From the NCBI RefSeq assembly GCF_900156045.1, contig NZ_FTMX01000002.1:186001-250000 (forward strand): DNA of 64,000 bases, read 5' to 3'. The DNA is from Peribacillus simplex (GTDB taxonomy: Bacteria; Bacillota; Bacilli; Bacillales; DSM-1321). This document shows positions 8,182 to 19,029 of this stretch, in pieces. The notes under the pieces are model-generated. The model saw only the letters and a list, made by a program, of their open reading frames with translations. It made no database searches and was not told the DNA's origin. A program made the position numbers and the translations under genes. Position 1 is the stretch's first letter. Each line of letters begins with the position of its first letter.

Positions 8182-9480
8182 TTATTCAAAAAAGTAACCC
8201 AGGATTTTTTTGAATTTAGATTCACCTTTTTCACCTTGTTTTTTAGCCGTGTTCTCTTTGCTTTTCTGAGAAACCTTCTGGCTGCGCTGGTCGTTATCTT
8301 CTTGAGCTTGTCCAGCTGCTACAGGAGTTTTATTAGCGGTGTTTTTTTGCATTCTCTCTTTCTTGCATGCGTGTTTAATCAAACCAACAGCTGTCGTGTA
8401 TTGGGGTTCCCTGACACCGATGTAATTCGGTTCAGCTGTCCTTACTCGGTTTTGGAACACATATTGAGCTAGCTCAAGGACTCCCGGCATCTTGACGACG
8501 CCCCCGGTCAACACGAAACCACCTGGTATATCCTGGAATCCAAGTCTCTTCAAATCATCTTGAATCAACTCGAATATTTCGGTCACCCGCGCCTCAATGA
8601 TATCCGAAAGCATTAACTGGTTGCAGGTCTGCTGCTGATCGCTGCCGATGATCGGTATTTGGAATATTTCATCTTCAGACGCGTCATCATAAAAGGCATG
8701 TCCATGCTTTACTTTTATTTTCTCAGCTTCCTCCATCGTTGTCCTTAGAACGATGGAGAGGTCCTTCGTAAGTGTTTCCCCGCCTATAGGTATCACAGAC
8801 GTATATTGTAAATAGCCTTGTTCGAAAATTGCCAGAGTCGTGGAACCACCGCCAATATCGACAAGTGCCACACCAAGTTCTTTTTCATCCTTGGATAAAA
8901 CAAGGGAACCTGCGGCTAACGGCTGAAGGGCGATATCGGTTATTTCCAACCCTGCCTTTTCCACACAGCGCAGTGTGTTATGTAAAATTGTCCGAAGACC
9001 TGTGATTAAAATCCCTCTCATTTCCAACCGGACACCTATCATGCCCCTTGGATCACTGATTTCATCAAGTTCATCAACTTTGTAGTGAATCGGCACCACG
9101 TCGATGATTTCCCTGTCGGATGGTATCGTTATTAACTCCGCTGCTTCCCTAACACGGAAAACGTCATGCTCGGTAATCTCTTTATTGTCACTGGATACCG
9201 CTACTACCCCATGACATGGCTGAAGCGTCACGTGATTTCCGCTTATGCCGACGATTACCTTTTTTATCTCCATCCCTATCATCCGTTCTGCTTGCTCTAT
9301 AGCCTTTTGAATGGATTGGACGGTTTCATCAATACCGACGATCGAACCCTTTTTGAGCCCTTCTGATTTAACATTTCCTACGCCGATTATATTTAATGTG
9401 TCATTGACCATTTCCCCAATGATAACTTTTACACTGGATGTACCGATGTCAAGACTTACGTATATTTCGTTGCTGTTCAT
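8182..9480 (-). CDS. ftsA: FtsA, actin-like membrane tether of FtsZ
   Basis: 432 aa. The actin/Hsp70-type ATP-binding motifs are visible: [15 protein letters not shown] at the N-terminus, [16 protein letters not shown] mid-protein and [14 protein letters not shown] later. The C-terminus ([11 protein letters not shown]) is the amphipathic membrane-targeting helix after a charged linker. FtsA anchors FtsZ filaments and recruits later divisome proteins. GGAGGTGCC lies upstream of the ATG. Confidence 0.98.
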   Translation of the reverse strand: MNSNEIYVSLDIGTSSVKVIIGEMVNDTLNIIGVGNVKSEGLKKGSIVGIDETVQSIQKAIEQAERMIGMEIKKVIVGISGNHVTLQPCHGVVAVSSDNKEITEHDVFRVREAAELITIPSDREIIDVVPIHYKVDELDEISDPRGMIGVRLEMRGILITGLRTILHNTLRCVEKAGLEITDIALQPLAAGSLVLSKDEKELGVALVDIGGGSTTLAIFEQGYLQYTSVIPIGGETLTKDLSIVLRTTMEEAEKIKVKHGHAFYDDASEDEIFQIPIIGSDQQQTCNQLMLSDIIEARVTEIFELIQDDLKRLGFQDIPGGFVLTGGVVKMPGVLELAQYVFQNRVRTAEPNYIGVREPQYTTAVGLIKHACKKERMQKNTANKTPVAAGQAQEDNDQRSQKVSQKSKENTAKKQGEKGESKFKKILGYFFE

Positions 9481-9549
9481 TCCATGGCACCTCCTTCAGT
9501 TTTATACATGTATTAGTAGAATAACATTTTTTATATCGAAGTCTTATAC

Positions 9550-9579
9550 ATTATAGAATAACAGAACTGATTACAACAA
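9550..9579 (-). promoter_or_regulatory. Candidate sigma-A promoter of ftsA-ftsZ
   Basis: Toward ftsA, TTGTTG (9574-9579) and a perfect TATAAT (9550-9555) are 18 bp apart in the 265-bp gap between sbp and ftsA. B. subtilis ftsA has several promoters here, including a sigma-H one; I could not recognise a convincing sigma-H site. Confidence 0.5.
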
Positions 9580-9745
9580 CTCGTGAATTTCATAGATAAG
9601 CGGTTCATTTTGTATTTCCCGAACAAAACTCGTAGATTTCACACTTTATGGTGCTTATTGTTCGCTTCTCAACGAGACTGATCTACTCAATAAACTAGAT
9701 ACTGCCATAAACTATTCGTCATTTATAACTTAATTCCCTTTAAAA

Positions 9746-10111
9746 TTATAGATTTTTTTTCTGCTTTTTCCGGGAAATGGACCATTTTTCAATTAGGATC
9801 CTTCTAATCAGGGCGATATTTTGAAAGAGCCTTACACCGAACACAAAGATTGCGGCTAAATATAAGTCTACACCAAGATGTACACCTAGAAAAGCCAAAC
9901 CTGCGGCTAAAATAATATTAAAGAAGAATCCTGTTACAAATACAACTTCATCATAAAGATTTTGCAAATGAGCCCGTATGCCCCCAAATAAGGTATCAAA
10001 AGCAGCAAGCACGGCAATGGAAAGATAATTTGAATATTCATGGGGAATATCAAAATCCACCAAAAAACCAAGGGTGATTCCAATCAACAGTCCAAAAACT
10101 GGAAGCCACAT
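9746..10111 (-). CDS. sbp: Sbp, small basic membrane protein (DUF1290)
   Basis: 121 aa with three to four hydrophobic segments (about 2-20, 28-42, 56-76, 80-98) and a strongly basic tail (RRILIEKWSISRKKQKKNL). It matches the Sbp family always found just before ftsA in Bacillus; function unknown. The ATG overlaps the ylxX stop by one base (TAATG), indicating translational coupling. Confidence 0.88.
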   Translation of the reverse strand: MWLPVFGLLIGITLGFLVDFDIPHEYSNYLSIAVLAAFDTLFGGIRAHLQNLYDEVVFVTGFFFNIILAAGLAFLGVHLGVDLYLAAIFVFGVRLFQNIALIRRILIEKWSISRKKQKKNL

Positions 10112-10821
10112 TACGATCCCCCCCCATCCATAACGGGTTCCATATGTTCCACATTAATAGCATTTTGGTAGGCCGGCAATGTCAACTCACCGGAAGGCAC
10201 TTTGATCTGCACTTCAAAATTATCTATAAAGAAATCATCCATAAGTTCGGAACCTTCAATGCGTTGCTTCAGTTTCTTTGGATTAACGGTTATTGCCCGT
10301 ATTTCGACCGGGTAATGAACAAGAGGATACCCGTCCATTTTCGGCTGCCCATTAATATCACGGATAACCGATGTTGATATATACCTTTGTCCTGAAATGG
10401 AAATTTCGTCAGCTCCATACCTATACATTTCATTAATGAGCCGAATGATCAAAACAGGTGAAATATACTCGACCCTCTCACCAAGAAGGATATCTGCTTT
10501 GATAGGCTGTATAGATACGATGACCCCCTTACCTTTAATTTCGGTCAAACCTGCGTCTGTCTTTAATTCGGTCAGGGTGTCACGCAATACTTCTTCTTTA
10601 CTCTCATTTTTCTTTGTTTCATAGGATGCTATTTTTCCCTCAAGCTTTCTGATACCCTCTATTAAATCCGCCTGGGTCTGCTGTTCTTTCAATAAATCAT
10701 TTTTCAGCTCCCACATATCCCTTGTATCGGAAACGACAGGCTGATTCACCAAATTGAATTGAATAGCGAGCATGAAGCCAGCAATCAACGTAACCAAACT
10801 AAAAGAAAGCTTTTTTTTCAT
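10111..10821 (-). CDS. ylxX: YlxX, DUF881 division-cluster protein
   Basis: 236 aa. An N-terminal membrane anchor (residues 5-22) is followed by a coiled-coil-prone stretch (about 40-90) and the DUF881 domain (GVIVSIQP...ISPVLIIRLINEMYRYGADEISISGQRY...). It is a paralogue of the adjacent ylxW. Function unknown; the pair is conserved between divIB and sbp, which suggests an extracytoplasmic role at the septum. Confidence 0.85.
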   Translation of the reverse strand: MKKKLSFSLVTLIAGFMLAIQFNLVNQPVVSDTRDMWELKNDLLKEQQTQADLIEGIRKLEGKIASYETKKNESKEEVLRDTLTELKTDAGLTEIKGKGVIVSIQPIKADILLGERVEYISPVLIIRLINEMYRYGADEISISGQRYISTSVIRDINGQPKMDGYPLVHYPVEIRAITVNPKKLKQRIEGSELMDDFFIDNFEVQIKVPSGELTLPAYQNAINVEHMEPVMDGGGS

Positions 10822-10863
10822 TTCCAGTTTCTCACCAATCTTTCATCGAATACGGCGGTCTGA

Positions 10864-11556
10864 TCACCCTCCAATAATTGGATCAAAAATGATATTCTTT
10901 TGCTTTTCCACTGTAAAGATAATATTCTCATTAACCAGTTGTTCCTTGATGCCACCGGGTAAGTCCAGTGAAGCACCCAGGACATCCGGGTCCCCAATCG
11001 CAGATATGATGAAGGGAGCAGGATGCTGATGGCCATCGATTGTAATCACAGGCCCATTACAGATTATGTATGAATCATGATTTAACCTTTGACCGTTAAT
11101 CGCAACAGCCTCTGCACCTGATATGTATAGTTCATTGACGACTTTGAAGACATGCTGTTCATGGACGAGGTAATTATTAACATTGGCTTCTGAATCCATA
11201 TCCGTACCATCTTCAAGAGTCACCTGCAGGCCAGAGCCTTTTACTTTCACTTTCCCGAGAAACATACGGTATTTTTCCGTATCCTTTGCCAAATTGAAAA
11301 AAAGCTGCTTTTCCTGCGCTAGGTCTTTTTCAATTTTGGATACATTTTCTTGCTTCTGAAGGAGTTCCTTCTGAAGTTCCCGGTTCTGCTTCTCCTGTTC
11401 GATCAGCTGCTGCCTGAGCTCATATTCCTGATCCCAGGCTTTGTCCTTCCCTGCACCTTCACGTTTTTTGGTCAGATTGTAAGAGAAGGCAATCATGAAT
11501 CCGAGCACCACGCAAACCAGGGGCAAAACCACCCGCTTGCCATTAATTTTCCTCAT
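10864..11556 (-). CDS. ylxW: YlxW, DUF881 division-cluster protein
   Basis: About 230 aa with an N-terminal membrane helix (VVLPLVCVVLGFMIAFSYN), a glutamine- and glutamate-rich coiled coil (about 30-90) and the DUF881 domain with AEAVAINGQRL. I place the start at the ATG inside the divIB end (11554-11556), since AAAGGAAG sits 6 bp upstream; a start 10 codons earlier would be less supported. It therefore overlaps divIB by 14 bp. Function unknown. Confidence 0.84.
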   Translation of the reverse strand: MRKINGKRVVLPLVCVVLGFMIAFSYNLTKKREGAGKDKAWDQEYELRQQLIEQEKQNRELQKELLQKQENVSKIEKDLAQEKQLFFNLAKDTEKYRMFLGKVKVKGSGLQVTLEDGTDMDSEANVNNYLVHEQHVFKVVNELYISGAEAVAINGQRLNHDSYIICNGPVITIDGHQHPAPFIISAIGDPDVLGASLDLPGGIKEQLVNENIIFTVEKQKNIIFDPIIGG

Positions 11557-12325
11557 TAGTGTCTTCCTTTTGTTCAGCGTCTTCATATGCCTTAAAATAA
11601 GAACCCACTTCCAGATCGATGACTCCCTTTACATTCGGATCCAACTGGCTGACAATTGATGGATAGTGAATCATTTTCTCGTATAAAGTCCGGCTTGTCG
11701 CACTTACTTCAAACCCATCGTTCATAAACATGACGATATGGTAGACATCAGTTTTGGTTGGAGAGTAATGAATTTCTGAAATGGCATTCTGAATCTCGAC
11801 AGGAAGCTTGTCCAGCTCTTCTAAAAGCAACTTTAATGCTTTACCCTCTTTGAAACCAATTAAAACAGGGGCAAATACTGGAATTTCGCCTGTTGCCAAC
11901 TCCTCTAAAACGGACCCGTTTTCCAAAATGGGTGCAAACTTCCCATTATTGGACAGATATGCCATCCTATTATGTTCCGAAACCGTAATTTTTATCGAAT
12001 TAGGAAATATCGGTGTCACCTTAACGCTTTTTATTTCTTGATTTTTTTTGATATTGGCTGCAGCTTCCCCTGTATCAACCTTCCAGATGCTTCGATCCTT
12101 CTTCACCTTACTCAATTTAATGATCTGTTTGGAAGTAATATAACGATTCCCCTCTACCTGCACGGATTTCACATAGCTTAACGGGGATAAGAAATAAAGC
12201 ACACAAGCAACCAGAATGAAGAAAAGGGAAAGCAAAAGAACAAGCCGCCTGTTTGCTTTGCTTTTTCTTAATTGTTTTAATTTCGGGATGCGGTCCTCAA
12301 TGGAAACGATTTTCCCCTTTTCCAT
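11543..12325 (-). CDS. divIB: DivIB (FtsQ), divisome bitopic membrane protein
   Basis: About 260 aa: short basic cytoplasmic tail, one membrane helix (LLLSLFFILVACVLYFL), then a POTRA domain (VKSVQVEGNRYITSKQIIKLS) and a beta domain, ending in an acidic tail. DivIB forms a complex with DivIC and FtsL that controls septal peptidoglycan synthesis. The ATG at 12325 is chosen because GAGGTG lies just upstream and the protein then begins MEKGKIVSIEDRIPKLK like relatives; a start 17 codons earlier is possible. Confidence 0.93.
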   Translation of the reverse strand: MEKGKIVSIEDRIPKLKQLRKSKANRRLVLLLSLFFILVACVLYFLSPLSYVKSVQVEGNRYITSKQIIKLSKVKKDRSIWKVDTGEAAANIKKNQEIKSVKVTPIFPNSIKITVSEHNRMAYLSNNGKFAPILENGSVLEELATGEIPVFAPVLIGFKEGKALKLLLEELDKLPVEIQNAISEIHYSPTKTDVYHIVMFMNDGFEVSATSRTLYEKMIHYPSIVSQLDPNVKGVIDLEVGSYFKAYEDAEQKEDTNEEN

Positions 12326-12455
12326 CCCCTTCACCTCTTCCTGAAAAAATGGATGGTTCTTGACAGTGCGAATCAAGAGAAACTCTATATTTGGTTATTA
12401 GCAAACTTTAAAAGGTAACACATTATATCACAATATTTGGATATAATGAATCCCA

Positions 12456-13364
12456 TTATTTTCTGCCGATAATTTCCACTTCTGTTTCCATTTCAACTTC
12501 AAATTTATCATACACAGTATCCTTAACATGCTGTATCAAAGCTTGAACATCCGCTGCACTTCCATTACCTGTGTTAACGATAAAGTTTCCGTGCATCGGT
12601 GAAATCTGAGCTCCGCCAATAGAATGTCCCTTCAGGCCTGCATTCTCGACCAATTTACCAGCATGGTGTGGAAGTGGATTCCTGAATATGCTCCCGGCAC
12701 ATGGAAGATTATACGGCTGGGTTTCTTTACGATAATTCTTGTTATTCTGCATTCTTTCAACGATTTCGGTTCTATCACCCTCTGTCAATTGAAAAATTGC
12801 TTCGAGTACGATACCTGGTCTTTTCTTCTGAAGCAGAGAAGTTCGATAAGAAAACTCCATTTCTTCTTTTGAAAGCCAAGCTAGAGTTCCATCTTCAAAA
12901 AGAACATGTGCCTCTTTGAGAATTTCACTCATATCGGAACCGTGTGCACCAGCGTTCATATAGACTGCTCCGCCGACGGAACCAGGAATCCCACTGGCAA
13001 ATTCCAATCCTGCATATCCTTTTTTACTGATTTGTACGGACAGGCTGACAAGTGATACCCCAGCTCCTGCTTTTATCTCCGGGCCATTTATCTCGAGATG
13101 ATCAAGTCCTTTACCCAATTTAAGCACGGCACCTTCAATTCCGCCATCACTGACAAGTAGGTTCGAGCCCCTGCCGATCACCGTCCATGGAATCCCATTT
13201 TCTTTGATGACCTTCATTGTTTTTTCTATATTTTCAATGGATGACGGCACGATGAATAAATCAGCCGGCCCCCCAATTTTCATAGTTGTATGATTTGCAA
13301 GCGGTTCCTGTTCAAGAACTTTGCCGATTTTCATTTCAGTTAATTGCTTTATCACATTATCCAT
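12456..13364 (-). CDS. murB: MurB, UDP-N-acetylenolpyruvoylglucosamine reductase
   Basis: 302 aa. The FAD-binding PCMH domain shows [22 protein letters not shown] and [24 protein letters not shown]. The C-terminal catalytic domain has [10 protein letters not shown] with the proton-donor serine, and [12 protein letters not shown]. It reduces the enolpyruvyl group to give UDP-MurNAc in the cytoplasm. It is usually preceded by murG; here a terminator and a promoter precede it, so it heads the murB-divIB-ylxWX-sbp unit. Confidence 0.97.
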   Translation of the reverse strand: MDNVIKQLTEMKIGKVLEQEPLANHTTMKIGGPADLFIVPSSIENIEKTMKVIKENGIPWTVIGRGSNLLVSDGGIEGAVLKLGKGLDHLEINGPEIKAGAGVSLVSLSVQISKKGYAGLEFASGIPGSVGGAVYMNAGAHGSDMSEILKEAHVLFEDGTLAWLSKEEMEFSYRTSLLQKKRPGIVLEAIFQLTEGDRTEIVERMQNNKNYRKETQPYNLPCAGSIFRNPLPHHAGKLVENAGLKGHSIGGAQISPMHGNFIVNTGNGSAADVQALIQHVKDTVYDKFEVEMETEVEIIGRK

Positions 13365-13508
13365 GATAAACCTCCTTGTTGTTCCAAAAATTCCAAGTTA
13401 TAATTTTCATTTCCTCTTCCATGAGGTCACTTATATTACAAGATTAATAACGCCTTTTTAGCAGAAAAATGAACAGAAGCAAGCCCCAGTACGGCCTAAC
13501 CCTCTTAT

Positions 13509-13538
13509 ACTATAGTCTAAACAAAGACGTATTGCCAA
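13509..13538 (-). promoter_or_regulatory. Candidate sigma-A promoter of the murB unit
   Basis: Toward murB, TTGGCA (13533-13538) and TATAGT (13509-13514) are 18 bp apart. It lies in the 355-bp gap where murG would be expected and explains how murB and divIB are expressed after the upstream spoVE terminator. The rest of the gap shows no gene. Confidence 0.55.
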
Positions 13539-13654
13539 TATTTATTGTGGATTCCTCAACATTCATACCTGGTAATATTTAAGCGACATTTCATTTATTT
13601 CTAAATTCCGGCATGGCGCCATCCAAAATCGTATTCCTGCAAGGGTTTTCAACG

Positions 13655-13689
13655 TAAAAAAAGGAAGCCCTGCATTTAACAGAACTTCC
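13655..13689 (-). terminator. Terminator downstream of spoVE
   Basis: GGAAGTTCTG pairs over its full length with CAGGGCTTCC (two G-U pairs) around the loop TTAAATG and is followed by seven or more T in the spoVE direction. It sits 30 bp after the spoVE stop and separates spoVE from murB. Confidence 0.88.
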
Positions 13690-13719
13690 CTTTTGCCAAA
13701 CCATATATTTCACTTATTT

Positions 13720-14820
13720 TCAGAACCTTGAATAACGGCTAATATTCAGGAGCACCCCAATCGCCATCAACATGAGCGTCAGTGATGAACCGCCATAACT
13801 TAAGAGGGGCAAGGTGATACCCGTAACTGGCATCAAACCCGTTACCACACCTATATTGATCATCACTTGAATGGCGACCATTGCAATGATTCCCACCGCT
13901 ACAAGGCTCCCATATAAATCAGGGGCACCGAGTGCGATCCGAATGCCCCGCCAAAGCATGAGCGCAAATAATAAAATGACCAGGGAACCCCCGATGAACC
14001 CAAGTTCCTCGGAAAGTATGGCAAAGATGAAATCAGTCTGCGGTTCTGGTAAATAGAAAAACTTTTGGCGGCTTTGCCCGAGTCCCAATCCGAACAATCC
14101 CCCGGGTCCGATTGCATAAAACGATTGAATCATTTGAAATCCACTGCCCAAAGGGTCTTCCCAAGGATCCAGAAAAGACGTGATCCTTTTTATCCGGTAG
14201 GGCGCTGACAAAATCAGACCGATAAAACCTGCTACCCCGATTAGCCCCAAGCCGACAAAATGACTGATTTTTGCCCCGGATATAAAAATCATAACGATGC
14301 ACGTTCCAACCATCACCGTTCCCGTTCCAAGGTCCGGCTGTAACATGATCAATCCAAATGCCAAAAACACTATACCCAAGGATGGAAGCATCCCTTTTTT
14401 AAAGGAGGTGATCAGCTTTTGCCGTTCTGATAAAAACTTAGCTAAAAAAGCGATCATCGCCAACTTCATGAACTCAGAGGGTTGCACCGAAAAGGCACCT
14501 ACACCAATCCAGCTCCTCGAACCATTTCTCGCCATCCCTATACCTGGTACAAGCACAGCCAGTAACATAATGAAACAAATGATGATAAGGATTTTGGCCC
14601 ATGTCCGCCATGTCCAGTAATCTACATTCATGATGAAAAACATGGCTATGACACCAACGCAGGCAAACAGCAACTGCCTTTTAGCAAAATAAAACGAATC
14701 ATCAAATTTATATGTTGCCCAAATGGCACTCGCGCTGTAAACCATGATTAATCCGACAGTCAAAAGACTTAAGGTGACGATAATGAGAATGAGATCAGGA
14801 TTCGATTTTTTTAATGGCAC
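13720..14820 (-). CDS. spoVE: SpoVE, SEDS-family glycan polymerase for spore cortex
   Basis: 366 aa, the B. subtilis length, with about ten membrane helices. SEDS landmarks are present: the W-rich YWTWRTW, GSRSWIGVGAFSVQPSEFMKLA, the large loop QSRQKFFYLPEPQTDFIFAILSEELGFIGG and GITLPLLSYGGSS. It resembles SpoVE more than FtsW and would partner SpoVD in cortex synthesis. The GTG at 14820 is preferred: AGAGGTGG lies 7 bp upstream, whereas the ATG two codons earlier directly abuts it. It is flanked by terminators on both sides. Confidence 0.94.
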   Translation of the reverse strand: MPLKKSNPDLILIIVTLSLLTVGLIMVYSASAIWATYKFDDSFYFAKRQLLFACVGVIAMFFIMNVDYWTWRTWAKILIIICFIMLLAVLVPGIGMARNGSRSWIGVGAFSVQPSEFMKLAMIAFLAKFLSERQKLITSFKKGMLPSLGIVFLAFGLIMLQPDLGTGTVMVGTCIVMIFISGAKISHFVGLGLIGVAGFIGLILSAPYRIKRITSFLDPWEDPLGSGFQMIQSFYAIGPGGLFGLGLGQSRQKFFYLPEPQTDFIFAILSEELGFIGGSLVILLFALMLWRGIRIALGAPDLYGSLVAVGIIAMVAIQVMINIGVVTGLMPVTGITLPLLSYGGSSLTLMLMAIGVLLNISRYSRF

Positions 14821-14867
14821 GGACATCCACCTCTAGGAAGTTTTTCGAGCCTGCGAATATAAACATC

Positions 14868-14890
14868 AGTGCTGATTGCTTGTCAGCACT
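14868..14890. other. Small perfect hairpin in the spoVE leader
   Basis: AGTGCTGA and TCAGCACT flank a seven-base loop about 50 bp upstream of the spoVE start, just after the murD terminator. It has no U-tract. It could be an operator or an mRNA 5' stem; no factor is recognised. Confidence 0.4.
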
Positions 14891-14895
14891 TTAGT

Positions 14896-14934
14896 CAAAA
14901 AAAAAGCGATAACGGCTCATTATCGCTTTTTTCC
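14896..14934. terminator. Terminator downstream of murD
   Basis: AAGCGATAA and TTATCGCTT form a nine-base stem around CGGCTCA, flanked by A and T runs on both sides. In the murD direction nine T follow, so the murE-mraY-murD transcript should end here before spoVE. Confidence 0.88.
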
Positions 14935-14979
14935 ATGGTGTCAACGTAGAAGCATGTTCACTTCTCTCTGCGAAAGCTC

Positions 14980-16332
14980 TTACTTAAGTTTATGCACGGC
15001 CTCCATAAACATGTCTCCTCTTTGCTCAAAAGTTTTATATTGATCCCAGCTTGCACAAGCAGGGGAGAGAAGAATGCAGTCGCCTTCATCTGATAATTCA
15101 AATGCAGCCGGCACGGCCTTTTCTACATTATCGACACGTTTTATATTCGCTATTCCTAATTCTTTGGCTACCCGTTCAATTTTTTCTGCCGTTTCACCAA
15201 AAGTTATCACGGCTTTGACATTTTTCATCGCCGGTTTCAACTCATCAAATTCATTTCCGCGATCCAAACCGCCCGCCAATAAGATGACAGGTTCCGTAAA
15301 GGAAGTTAGCGCTTTGGATGCTGCAAGAATGTTCGTCGCTTTCGAATCATTATAAAATTTACGGTTATCGATCGTTGCCACAAACTGCAGACGGTGCTCC
15401 ACACCATAAAAAGTTTTCAGTACAGTCTGAATGGCTTCATTAGCTACACCCTTCAGTTTGGCCGCTGAGATGGCCGCGAGCACATTTTCCAAATTATGCT
15501 TCCCAGGAAGGGCTATCTCTGAAACTGCAATGATTTTTTCTCCTCGGAAACTGGCGGCACCATCTTCCACATAGGCTCCATTCTCATGTTTCACTTCAGC
15601 TGAAAAAGGAACAAGTTCAGCCTTGGTCTTTTTCGCCATGGACAAAACAAGATCTTGATCTGCATTATAAATCATGAAATCTGAGGCTATTTGATTTTTC
15701 GTAATGGCTGCTTTCGCTTCGACATATTCCTGTTTGGAACTGTGATAATCCAAATGTGCATCATACAAATTCGTCACGATTGAGATTTCAGGTCGAAATT
15801 CGTCTATTCCCATTAGCTGAAATGATGATAATTCAATGACGATCGAGTCATCGGGTTTTGCATTTTCAGCAACTCCAGAGGCCACTGTCCCGATATTACC
15901 GGCAATCAGCGGGGATTTTTCACCGGCCTTCAACATTTCGTATATCAATGTTGTCGTGGTCGTTTTCCCATTTGTACCAGTGATCCCTAGGAAAGGTGCT
16001 TCACTTATCTGATAGGCCAGTTCAACTTCCGTGATAACAGGGATCCCTTTTTCCAATGCCCCTTTTACGATTGGGTTCCGATAGGGGATTCCCGGGTTTT
16101 TCACGATTAGCTCGAAACCCTCATCAAGAAGCTCGATCGGATGACTGCCGCAGATGACTTTGATTCCCTGTTCAAGAAGTCCTTGAGCCTCAGGATTTTC
16201 CGATAATGGCTTCATGTCATTAACCGTCACGAAAGCACCTAATTTATGTAGAAGCGAAGCTGCGATCACTCCGCTTTTTGCCAAACCCAATACTAATATC
16301 TTTTTCTCTGAATACTTTGCAGTCTCTTTCAA
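14980..16332 (-). CDS. murD: MurD, UDP-MurNAc-L-Ala:D-Glu ligase
   Basis: 450 aa. An N-terminal Rossmann-like domain binds the UDP-sugar ([11 protein letters not shown]). The ATP-binding P-loop GTNGKT is at residues 119-124, and the Mur-ligase motifs [15 protein letters not shown] and FYNDSKATN (binding the carboxylates) follow. It adds D-glutamate to the stem peptide in the cytoplasm. The ATG lies directly after the mraY stop. Confidence 0.98.
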   Translation of the reverse strand: MKETAKYSEKKILVLGLAKSGVIAASLLHKLGAFVTVNDMKPLSENPEAQGLLEQGIKVICGSHPIELLDEGFELIVKNPGIPYRNPIVKGALEKGIPVITEVELAYQISEAPFLGITGTNGKTTTTTLIYEMLKAGEKSPLIAGNIGTVASGVAENAKPDDSIVIELSSFQLMGIDEFRPEISIVTNLYDAHLDYHSSKQEYVEAKAAITKNQIASDFMIYNADQDLVLSMAKKTKAELVPFSAEVKHENGAYVEDGAASFRGEKIIAVSEIALPGKHNLENVLAAISAAKLKGVANEAIQTVLKTFYGVEHRLQFVATIDNRKFYNDSKATNILAASKALTSFTEPVILLAGGLDRGNEFDELKPAMKNVKAVITFGETAEKIERVAKELGIANIKRVDNVEKAVPAAFELSDEGDCILLSPACASWDQYKTFEQRGDMFMEAVHKLK

Positions 16333-17310
16333 TTATATCCACACCTCTAAATAGATTCCGAGTACCGCACACAGCAGCCCCACTGTCCAGAAAGTCACGA
16401 CGACGCGCCATTCCGACCAGCCGGAAAGCTCATAATGGTGGTGAAGCGGACTCATTTTAAAAATACGTTTACCAGTCGTTTTAAAAGACCCTACCTGCAG
16501 GATGACCGAGAGCGTCTCAATCACGAAGACTCCGCCGATGATCACCAGGAGGATTTCAAGCTTCGTTAACAAGGCGATGGTTGCGATCGCTCCCCCAAGG
16601 GCCAAGGAACCCGTATCCCCCATGAAAACCTTTGCCGGATGTGCATTGAATACCAAAAACCCGAGTACCGCACCGACAACCGCCACCGAAAAAATAGCGA
16701 CATCATATTGTGACTGACTCCAGGCCAAAATGGCAAAAGCACCAAAAGCAATGGCAGATGTTCCTGAGACAAGTCCATCAAGCCCATCCGTCAAATTGAC
16801 GGCATTCGAAAAACCTACGAGCCAGAAAATAACGATAAACAGATAAAACCAGCCAAAATCAAAAGCAAAATCAGTACCTGGAATCGTCAATTCAGGATTA
16901 AAACGGTCTGTCTGCTTAAAGACGAAGTAAAAGATGACAGAAATCACAATTTGTCCAAGCAGTTTTTGCTTGGAAGTCAATCCTAGGTTTCGCTTCATGA
17001 CCACTTTGATGAAATCATCCAGGAAACCTAATAAACCAAAACCTAACGTAACGAATAATAATAAATACGTTTCGGTTGAAGGTGCCGAAAATTTCAAAGT
17101 CATGACTAGTGTAGCGATGGTGACGGATAATAATATGACCAAACCGCCCATGGTGGGTGTTCCTGTTTTCTTCAGATGCGATTGTGGGCCTTCTTCCCTA
17201 ATACTTTGCCCGAATTTCAATCTTCTTAAAAACGGGATGAAAATCGGCGAAAGAAGAACGGTTACTAAAAACGCCACCAAAATCGTATAAAAAATCACTT
17301 GTTCCAACAT
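16333..17310 (-). CDS. mraY: MraY, phospho-MurNAc-pentapeptide transferase
   Basis: 325 aa with about ten membrane helices. The Mg-binding FLDDFIKVV, the NLTDGLDGL motif and the HHHYELSGW loop near the C-terminus are the MraY signatures. It makes lipid I at the inner face of the membrane by transferring phospho-MurNAc-pentapeptide to undecaprenyl phosphate. MurG would next make lipid II, but no murG is present in the window. Confidence 0.98.
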   Translation of the reverse strand: MLEQVIFYTILVAFLVTVLLSPIFIPFLRRLKFGQSIREEGPQSHLKKTGTPTMGGLVILLSVTIATLVMTLKFSAPSTETYLLLFVTLGFGLLGFLDDFIKVVMKRNLGLTSKQKLLGQIVISVIFYFVFKQTDRFNPELTIPGTDFAFDFGWFYLFIVIFWLVGFSNAVNLTDGLDGLVSGTSAIAFGAFAILAWSQSQYDVAIFSVAVVGAVLGFLVFNAHPAKVFMGDTGSLALGGAIATIALLTKLEILLVIIGGVFVIETLSVILQVGSFKTTGKRIFKMSPLHHHYELSGWSEWRVVVTFWTVGLLCAVLGIYLEVWI

Positions 17311-17398
17311 TCCTTACTCCCTCATTCCTAACACAATTCAAATATAAAATCTGCTTGATGTCTTTTCTTAATTGTTCCATGGCAATTTCAGCTTTGGT

Positions 17399-18871
17399 TC
17401 AAACTGAACCCAAACGACTTTGAATCGCCTTTTCCGCTTCTTCACGGTCATCGAAGTGAAGCACTTCGCCACCGACCAATTGATAGGTTTCATGACCTTT
17501 TCCGGCTATTAATATAACGTCGCCCTCTTCCGCCTTGGAAACAGCGTAAGCTATCGCCTGCCTGCGGTCTTCAATAACCGTATATTCCTTGCCCACTACA
17601 CCAGCTTCCATATCCCGGAGGATCTGGGCAGCATCTTCACTGCGCGGATTATCCGAAGTGAAGATCGGGTCAGTCGCCAAGCTGCATGCAATTTCGGCCA
17701 TGATGGGACGCTTTGTCTTGTCTCGGTCCCCGCCGCAGCCCACTATCACGAAAATTTTCTTTCTGGCAAACTCACCAACAGTCTTTAGAACATTTTCTAA
17801 ACTGTCCGGAGTATGGGCATAGTCAACAATGACAGGGAAGTCCTGATTCGCTGTAATGAGCTCAAAACGGCCTGCAACACCTTTTATATCCTCGATGGAT
17901 CTAATTGTCTCATCTAGATCGTTACCGGCGCACAAAGCAGCAGAGATGGCAGAGAGAACATTATAAACACTGAATTTACCAATTAGCTTCAGCTGAATGT
18001 AACGCTCTTCTTTACCTGCTGTCAAGGTGAACGATGTGCCATTTGCATCAATTTGTATATCCTTGGCCCTGATATCTGCTTCTTTGTCTATGCCGTATGT
18101 CACGACTGTAGCAGCAGTCGCTTTAATGAAATCAGCTGTTGCCTCATCATCAGCATTAAGCACAGCATATTTAGGACGATTTTCTATGTAAGCATTGCCG
18201 AGCTGTGAGAAAAACAAGGATTTTGCTTGCCTGTATCTGTCCATGGTTTTATGAAAATCCAAATGATCTTGTGTGAGATTCGTAAAGACGGCAATATCAT
18301 AATCACAGCCATGGACGCGTCCAAGCTCAAGTGCATGCGATGAAACTTCCATAATGGCAGTGGTAACGGATGCTTCGACCATTTCATGAAAAGCCTTCTG
18401 CAGCGTAACGCTATCTGGCGTCGTATTCTTAGTTTCATACACCGTATCGGCAATTTTTGTATACATCGTGCCAATCAAGCCTGTTTTTTCTTGTCGATCC
18501 TCGAAAATCTTTTCCAATAAGTGACTGGTCGTCGTCTTTCCATTCGTACCTGTAATTCCGATCAAGCGCATCTTTTGAGTCGGATGGCCATAGAATGCAT
18601 CGGCAAGCACCGCCATCGCCCTGCTCGAATCCCTGACCACGATCACGGGAACATCGAGGTCAAGCGGCCTTTCGGCAATGACTGCTGCAGCTCCATGTTC
18701 TACAGCAAGTTGGGCAAAATCATGACCATCGACTGTATAACCTTTTATACAAACAAATAAACTTCCGTCTATGACTTTACGGTTATCATTTTCAATGGAG
18801 GTGATTTCAGGATTTTCTCCTTCATACGTAAATAAGGAGTGTAAATAAGATAGTAATTTGTGAAGCTTCAT
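17399..18871 (-). CDS. murE: MurE, UDP-MurNAc-tripeptide synthetase (meso-DAP adding)
   Basis: 490 aa. The P-loop is [10 protein letters not shown] (105-114). The DNPR motif at 407-410, with GRFELI and YAHTPDSL before it, marks enzymes that add meso-diaminopimelate rather than lysine, as expected for Bacillaceae. It begins a unit with mraY and murD and has a strong promoter just upstream, between spoVD's terminator and its own start. Confidence 0.97.
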   Translation of the reverse strand: MKLHKLLSYLHSLFTYEGENPEITSIENDNRKVIDGSLFVCIKGYTVDGHDFAQLAVEHGAAAVIAERPLDLDVPVIVVRDSSRAMAVLADAFYGHPTQKMRLIGITGTNGKTTTSHLLEKIFEDRQEKTGLIGTMYTKIADTVYETKNTTPDSVTLQKAFHEMVEASVTTAIMEVSSHALELGRVHGCDYDIAVFTNLTQDHLDFHKTMDRYRQAKSLFFSQLGNAYIENRPKYAVLNADDEATADFIKATAATVVTYGIDKEADIRAKDIQIDANGTSFTLTAGKEERYIQLKLIGKFSVYNVLSAISAALCAGNDLDETIRSIEDIKGVAGRFELITANQDFPVIVDYAHTPDSLENVLKTVGEFARKKIFVIVGCGGDRDKTKRPIMAEIACSLATDPIFTSDNPRSEDAAQILRDMEAGVVGKEYTVIEDRRQAIAYAVSKAEEGDVILIAGKGHETYQLVGGEVLHFDDREEAEKAIQSRLGSV

Positions 18872-18904
18872 TTTTCCATCCCTCTCAACTTAATTTGAGG
18901 ATTC

Positions 18905-18933
18905 ATTATATGTGATTAGCCTTGGCTTGTCGA
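18905..18933 (-). promoter_or_regulatory. Strong candidate sigma-A promoter of murE-mraY-murD
   Basis: TCGACA (18928-18933) and a perfect TATAAT (18905-18910) are 17 bp apart, toward murE, whose start is 34 bp after the -10. The -35 differs from consensus by one base. Confidence 0.72.
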
Positions 18934-18976
18934 GAAACCAATTTCAATTATACGGGGTTATCCCGACTCCGTAAAC

Positions 18977-19005
18977 AAAGCGGCTGATGATTCTTCAGCC
19001 GCTTT
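18977..19005. terminator. Terminator downstream of spoVD
   Basis: AAAGCGGCTGA and TCAGCCGCTTT form an 11-base perfect stem with a seven-base loop, 25 bp after the spoVD stop. The T-tract is short (TTTGTTT), so termination may be partial. Confidence 0.75.
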
Positions 19006-19029
19006 AACTATTCATATATTATATTATAC

